A stretch of 36,576 nt of DNA, from assembly GCA_964655005.1 (NCBI GenBank), contig CAZZKE010000024.1, positions 1 to 36,576 of the forward strand. Reading direction: 5' to 3'. This document shows positions 33,297-36,576 of this stretch, piece after piece (the first letter of the stretch is position 1; each line of letters begins with the position of its first letter). Both the position numbers and the translations under genes were made by a program. The notes below the pieces were generated by a model. The model ran no database searches, was not told where the DNA came from, and saw only the letters and a program-made list of their open reading frames with translations. Source of the stretch: CAZZKE01 sp964655005 (GTDB lineage: Bacteria > Pseudomonadota > Alphaproteobacteria > Rhodospirillales > JABHCV01).

Positions 33297-34687
33297 ACGG
33301 GTCGCAAGATCGATTGCTGGCCGACCTGCACGGCATTCTGGGTGACAAGGGCCTGCTCCGGGCCGACGACGACCGCGACCGCCACGCCACCGACAGCAGC
33401 GGCTGGGATAACGTCAAACCGTGGGCGGTGGCATGTCCGGCGGACACCTCGCAGGTCTCGGCGGTACTGGCGTTATGCAACGAAAACGCCGTACCGGTAA
33501 CGCCCCAGGGCGGCCTGACCGGCCTTGCCGGCGGCGCCGTGCCGGTCGCCGACGGGCTGGCCTTATCGCTGCACCGGATGCGCGGAATAGAAGACTTCGA
33601 CGATCAGGCCGGGACCATGGAGGTCAAGGCTGGCACGACGTTACAGGAAGCCCAGGAATACGCCGAAGACCGGGGCTTCCTGTTGGCCCTGGATCTGGGT
33701 GGGCGCGGTTCCTGCCAGATCGGCGGCAATGTTTCGACCAATGCCGGCGGCAACCGGGTCATTCGCTATGGCATGACCCGCGAACAGGTGCTGGGGCTGG
33801 AGGCGGTGCTGGCCGACGGCACGGTGATCGATGCCCGCAACAAGCTTTTAAAGAACAACGCCGGATTCGACCTGAAACACCTGTTCATCGGCGCCGAGGG
33901 AACGCTGGGCGTGATCACCAGGGTGACGCTGCGTTTGCGCGCCCTGCCGCGCAGCCAGTCGGTGGCCCTGTGTGGTTGTACCGAATTCGACCAGGTGATC
34001 GGCCTGTTACGGGCCGCCGATTCAAAGCTCGGCAACGACCTGAGCGCGTTTGAAGCCATGTGGCGGGAATTTTACGACCTGGCCCTTCGGGTCACGCCGG
34101 ACGCCCGCCGGGCCTTCGCCGAGGATTATCCGCTGTATGTGTTAATCGAAACACGGGGCGGCGACCAGTCCCGCGATCAGGAAAACCTGGAGCAATTCCT
34201 GGGCGAGGCCGCCGCCGACGGCCTGATTAAGGACGCCGTGGTCTCTCGTTCGTCCGGCGATGTGGCGGACCTGTGGGCCCTGCGCGACGCATCGGGCGAG
34301 ATCGTGCGCCATATCGGCAATTTCGCCAGCCTGGATGTCAGTATCCCCATCGGAGTCATGGAAGACTTCATCACAAGGGTGCGGGACGCCCTGGGCTCCG
34401 GCTGGCCGCAGGCCCGTGGCGTCTATTTCGGCCATCTCGGCGACAGCAACCTGCATATAATCTTCGGCGCGCCGGATTTTCCGGACAGCGCCATCAAACA
34501 GGCCTGCGCCAGGGTCTATGAACTGGTGCGCCGGGCCGGCGGCTCGATTTCCGCCGAGCACGGCGTCGGTCGCGCCAAGCGGGACTATTTGGGCCATTCC
34601 CGGTCGGTCGCGGAAATAGAGATGATGCGGTCCATCAAACGCACCCTTGACCCCAAGGGCATTATGAATCCGGGCGCGGTAATCTAA
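33293..34687 (+). CDS. FAD-linked dehydrogenase, GlcD / D-2-hydroxyglutarate dehydrogenase type
   Basis: A 464-residue flavoprotein of the VAO/PCMH group, which oxidises D-2-hydroxy acids (glycolate, D-lactate, D-2-hydroxyglutarate). FAD-binding motifs are PQGGLTGLAGGAVP (near 70-83) and GGRGSCQIGGNVSTNAGGNR. The C-terminal substrate cap carries GHLGDSNLHI and AEHGVGRAKRDYL, which hold metal-ligand and catalytic histidines in D-2-hydroxyglutarate dehydrogenases. It is a single polypeptide without an iron-sulfur subunit nearby, favouring the D-2-hydroxyglutarate/D-lactate type over glycolate oxidase. AAGGAG lies 10 bp before the ATG, and its start overlaps the upstream kinase stop (ATGA). Confidence 0.94.
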   Translation: MNGSQDRLLADLHGILGDKGLLRADDDRDRHATDSSGWDNVKPWAVACPADTSQVSAVLALCNENAVPVTPQGGLTGLAGGAVPVADGLALSLHRMRGIEDFDDQAGTMEVKAGTTLQEAQEYAEDRGFLLALDLGGRGSCQIGGNVSTNAGGNRVIRYGMTREQVLGLEAVLADGTVIDARNKLLKNNAGFDLKHLFIGAEGTLGVITRVTLRLRALPRSQSVALCGCTEFDQVIGLLRAADSKLGNDLSAFEAMWREFYDLALRVTPDARRAFAEDYPLYVLIETRGGDQSRDQENLEQFLGEAAADGLIKDAVVSRSSGDVADLWALRDASGEIVRHIGNFASLDVSIPIGVMEDFITRVRDALGSGWPQARGVYFGHLGDSNLHIIFGAPDFPDSAIKQACARVYELVRRAGGSISAEHGVGRAKRDYLGHSRSVAEIEMMRSIKRTLDPKGIMNPGAVI

Positions 34688-34782
34688 AACTTGAAATATG
34701 CCAAAATTCCGTAGATCATCGCCATAGTCGATATTCAACGTGTAAACAGCGATGATTTTTCACTGTATTCGGGAGACCGCCA

Positions 34783-35106
34783 ATGACCGGACAAACGCAC
34801 GAACAACGCCGCTGGACCAGATATTCTTCCAATAACCAGGTCCGGTACACGGCCAACGGTAAATCTCGTAACGGGCGACTACGCGATATCTCGGCCGGCG
34901 GCGCCGCCTTCGACCTGGAAGGCCCCGATGACGACGAAGACCGCGGCCTGCTGGCCGTCGATGAACTGGGCGCCTACGAAACTCAGCTTATCCGCGACAT
35001 GAATGACGGCTTCGCGGTGATGTTGAGCCTGGATGACGGCGAGCAACTGGCGCTTCATGAAGAATTGTCGGAATATTTCCATAAGGACGACCAGGGGTTC
35101 GACTGA
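34783..35106 (+). CDS. Single-domain PilZ protein, probable c-di-GMP receptor
   Basis: A 107-residue protein consisting mainly of a PilZ domain. Both c-di-GMP-binding motifs are intact: R9-x3-R13 (RRWTRY) and D35-x-S37-x2-G40 (DISAGG). The middle is rich in Asp/Glu (GPDDDEDRGLLAVDELG), and the C-terminus is acidic. GGGAG lies about 8 bp before the ATG. It is 95 bp downstream of the FAD dehydrogenase and may belong to the same unit. Unlike the PilZ-like part of the hybrid kinase, this one should bind the messenger. Its target is unknown. Confidence 0.92.
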   Translation: MTGQTHEQRRWTRYSSNNQVRYTANGKSRNGRLRDISAGGAAFDLEGPDDDEDRGLLAVDELGAYETQLIRDMNDGFAVMLSLDDGEQLALHEELSEYFHKDDQGFD

Positions 35107-35198
35107 TGCCGAGTCGCACCGGCAATGCTCCATAGGGATCGCCGGGCGTTTATAAGGTGCGTTTGCGTAAAATGTGCCCGGATATAAAGGACAGGATA

Positions 35199-36290
35199 TC
35201 AGGCGCTTTCTTCGCCCCGTGCGTTAATCATATTATGGGCTGATTTTGCCGTATCCATATTTGCAGCATTTTCAATTTTTTTCGCGCTCGTCGGGATATC
35301 TACCCAAAATGTACTGCCCTTGCCTTCCTCGCTCTCGAAGCCGATTTGTCCACCCAGCACCTCGACGATTTGCCGGGTGATGACCAGGCCGATGCCGGCC
35401 CCTTCAATCGCCCCGGCTTCCCGGCCCAGACGCTCAAACGGCCTAAACAGATAATCGTGTTTTTCCTCGGGAATGCCCGGGCCGTCATCCGCCACTTTGA
35501 TTCGCAACTTCTGGCCTGGTATCTCTCGACAGGTTACCGTAACCGTGCCGCCTTTACGGTTATATTTTACGGCGTTAGACAGCAGATTAAGCAGTACCTG
35601 CGTCAGCCTGGTGCCATCGGTCCACAGCGATGGAAAGTCGCGCCCTGCTGTCTGATCAATTATCTCGACACCTTCCTTGTCCGCTCTCGGCCTTATTAAA
35701 TTCAGGCTGCGTTTAATAACATCAAGCACCTGGGTATGATCGATATTGATAGACATGTGCCCCGCTTCGATCTTGCTTAATTCCAGCACTTTATCGATCA
35801 GTTCCAGAAGATGATGGCTTCCACTGAGAATAAGGCTGACGCAGGATTCCTGAGTTTCGGTCAAGGGTTCCTTGGGGTTGCATTCAAGCATCTGCGCAAA
35901 GCCCATAATGGCGTTCATCGGCGTTCGTAATTCGTGACTCATGGATGACAGGAATTCGGACTTGGCCCGGTTGGCGATTTCGGCCTCCTTCATGCTCACG
36001 GAAAGTTCCCTGGTTCGCTCGTTTACCTTGGCTTCCAGTTCATCATGGGCCCGACGAAGATTCAATTCGGCCTGCTCACGCAAAGCAAAAAGTTTTTCGA
36101 ATTTGTTAAGGGTGAAATTTCCAATCACCAGGGCGATAAAGCTGCTGAATCCAATCGTTATTGCATGGGATTCCCAAAGACTGAGGTCTGGCAGAAGAAA
36201 TTGTTTTGAAGATTCGTAAGCGGTCATTCCGATGACCATCAGCGTAAAGACGGCAAACAGTGACCTGTATTTATTCAGTTTCATTTCCAT
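35199..36290 (-). CDS. Membrane-bound sensor histidine kinase
   Basis: A 363-residue kinase. Two transmembrane helices near residues 10-24 and 43-58 (YRSLFAVFTLMVIGM; ITIGFSSFIALVIGNFTL) enclose a loop of about 18 residues, too short for a classical periplasmic sensor domain. A coiled coil (about 64-108) leads to HisKA with H119 (SSMSHELRTPMN), then HATPase_c with NLLSNAVKYN, VADDGPGIPEE and GAGIGLVITRQI. No receiver domain is attached. Start: ATG 36290 has GAG upstream; a TTG at 36302 or an ATG at 36284 are alternatives. Its catalytic core is very like that of the hybrid kinase at 30480 (shared AKSEFLSSMSHELRTP, NPxEPLxETQ, SKIEAG-like block), so the two are paralogues facing each other across the PilZ gene. 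Confidence 0.93.
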   Translation of the reverse strand: MEMKLNKYRSLFAVFTLMVIGMTAYESSKQFLLPDLSLWESHAITIGFSSFIALVIGNFTLNKFEKLFALREQAELNLRRAHDELEAKVNERTRELSVSMKEAEIANRAKSEFLSSMSHELRTPMNAIMGFAQMLECNPKEPLTETQESCVSLILSGSHHLLELIDKVLELSKIEAGHMSINIDHTQVLDVIKRSLNLIRPRADKEGVEIIDQTAGRDFPSLWTDGTRLTQVLLNLLSNAVKYNRKGGTVTVTCREIPGQKLRIKVADDGPGIPEEKHDYLFRPFERLGREAGAIEGAGIGLVITRQIVEVLGGQIGFESEEGKGSTFWVDIPTSAKKIENAANMDTAKSAHNMINARGEESA

Positions 36291-36380
36291 CGACTCAAAC
36301 AAGGTGATCGGTCGATTGTATATGGTTCATGCACGAGCATTCTCAATGGCCAAATTTTATATAGAACAGCCCGCTTAAAA

Positions 36381-36413
36381 TGTTCCTTCCGGGAACAAAA
36401 AATGATCATTTTT
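36381..36413. repeat. Two abutting perfect palindromes upstream of the sensor kinase
   Basis: TGTTCC (36381-36386) and GGAACA (36392-36397) form an inverted repeat with a 5-bp centre. Directly next to it, 36398-36413 is a perfect 16-bp palindrome, AAAAATGATCATTTTT. They lie about 90-125 bp before the kinase start on the minus strand and could be operator sites. The rest of 36291-36576 shows no credible gene. Confidence 0.55.
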
Positions 36414-36576
36414 GGAAAACAGCAGCGGACGTTTTGAATAACAGAAAGAAGATGCAACGAGGCGCATCAGGAATCGTGAAATTGCGTCACACTTCTTCTT
36501 GTCTGCCCCGATTGCTGCAAATGGATGAAAATGGATGGAAAAATGGGTGCCGCAATTAATGCTTCGACTCTCGAGG

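Noticed and set aside
1..36576. CRISPR arrays, tRNA, rRNA, insertion sequences, phage genes, toxin-antitoxin pairs
   Set aside because: No regular repeats, cloverleaf-like sequences, transposase or integrase motifs, or phage structural genes were seen on either strand.

Overview
The window reads as chromosomal DNA of a GC-rich alphaproteobacterium, probably Rhodospirillales-like. This rests on gene content and protein style: a MaeB malic enzyme with a phosphotransacetylase tail, many receiver/PAS/PilZ signalling proteins, an RsbU-type receiver-phosphatase, GlcD-type and trimethylamine-dehydrogenase-type flavoenzymes, and Ala/Gly-rich proteins. No marker gene is present to fix the genus. It is a draft assembly: a run of exactly 100 N lies at 24342-24441 and is flanked by the same 55 bp on both sides. 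No rRNA, tRNA, CRISPR array, insertion sequence or prophage was seen.

Layout. 1-4437: the 3' part of a fused hydantoinase/5-oxoprolinase (HyuA-HyuB), then a TolC-family outer-membrane channel. 4427-5960 (minus): a stand-alone CheY-like receiver and an HD-GYP c-di-GMP phosphodiesterase. 6096-9437 (plus): a histidine kinase with a degenerate receiver, followed after 3 bp by a TMADH-family FMN/4Fe-4S enzyme. 9495-10611 (minus): a C26 gamma-glutamyl hydrolase/amidotransferase and a cold-shock protein with a clear terminator. 10964-16119: a type I secretion operon (TolC, ABC ATPase, HlyD, Sel1-repeat protein) whose cargo is not in view, then a CBS-pair protein at 16209.

16695-22605: a small exported protein (minus), an HSL-type esterase, malic enzyme (minus), a glycerophosphodiester phosphodiesterase and a receiver-SpoIIE phosphatase. 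22904-24624: a DHA2-type MFS exporter carrying the assembly gap. Removing one copy of the 55-bp repeat plus the Ns restores one continuous reading frame of about 521 residues. 24629-27645 (minus): a small protein with a glyoxalase-related N-terminal motif, a DgcA/2,4-dienoyl-CoA-reductase-like iron-sulfur flavoenzyme, and a small protein with a basic tail.

27771-30409: a cytoplasmic thioredoxin, a possible winged-helix protein (minus), an exported SoxW-like thioredoxin, a 58-residue protein (minus) and a diacylglycerol-kinase-family lipid kinase. 30480-36290: a large PilZ-like/GAF/PAS/PAS kinase-receiver hybrid overlapping a GlcD-type FAD dehydrogenase by 4 bp, a stand-alone PilZ protein, and a second membrane-bound histidine kinase (minus) closely related to the hybrid. 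The window ends in 286 bp with two abutting palindromes.

Common threads are c-di-GMP signalling (one HD-GYP enzyme, one intact and one degenerate PilZ domain), orphan two-component proteins, and flavoprotein dehydrogenases. In two separate places a histidine kinase with no adjacent DNA-binding regulator is packed directly against a downstream flavoenzyme gene (3-bp gap; 4-bp overlap). I regard this as the most suggestive arrangement here, but it is an inference from gene order. Nothing else clearly shows a wholly new system.
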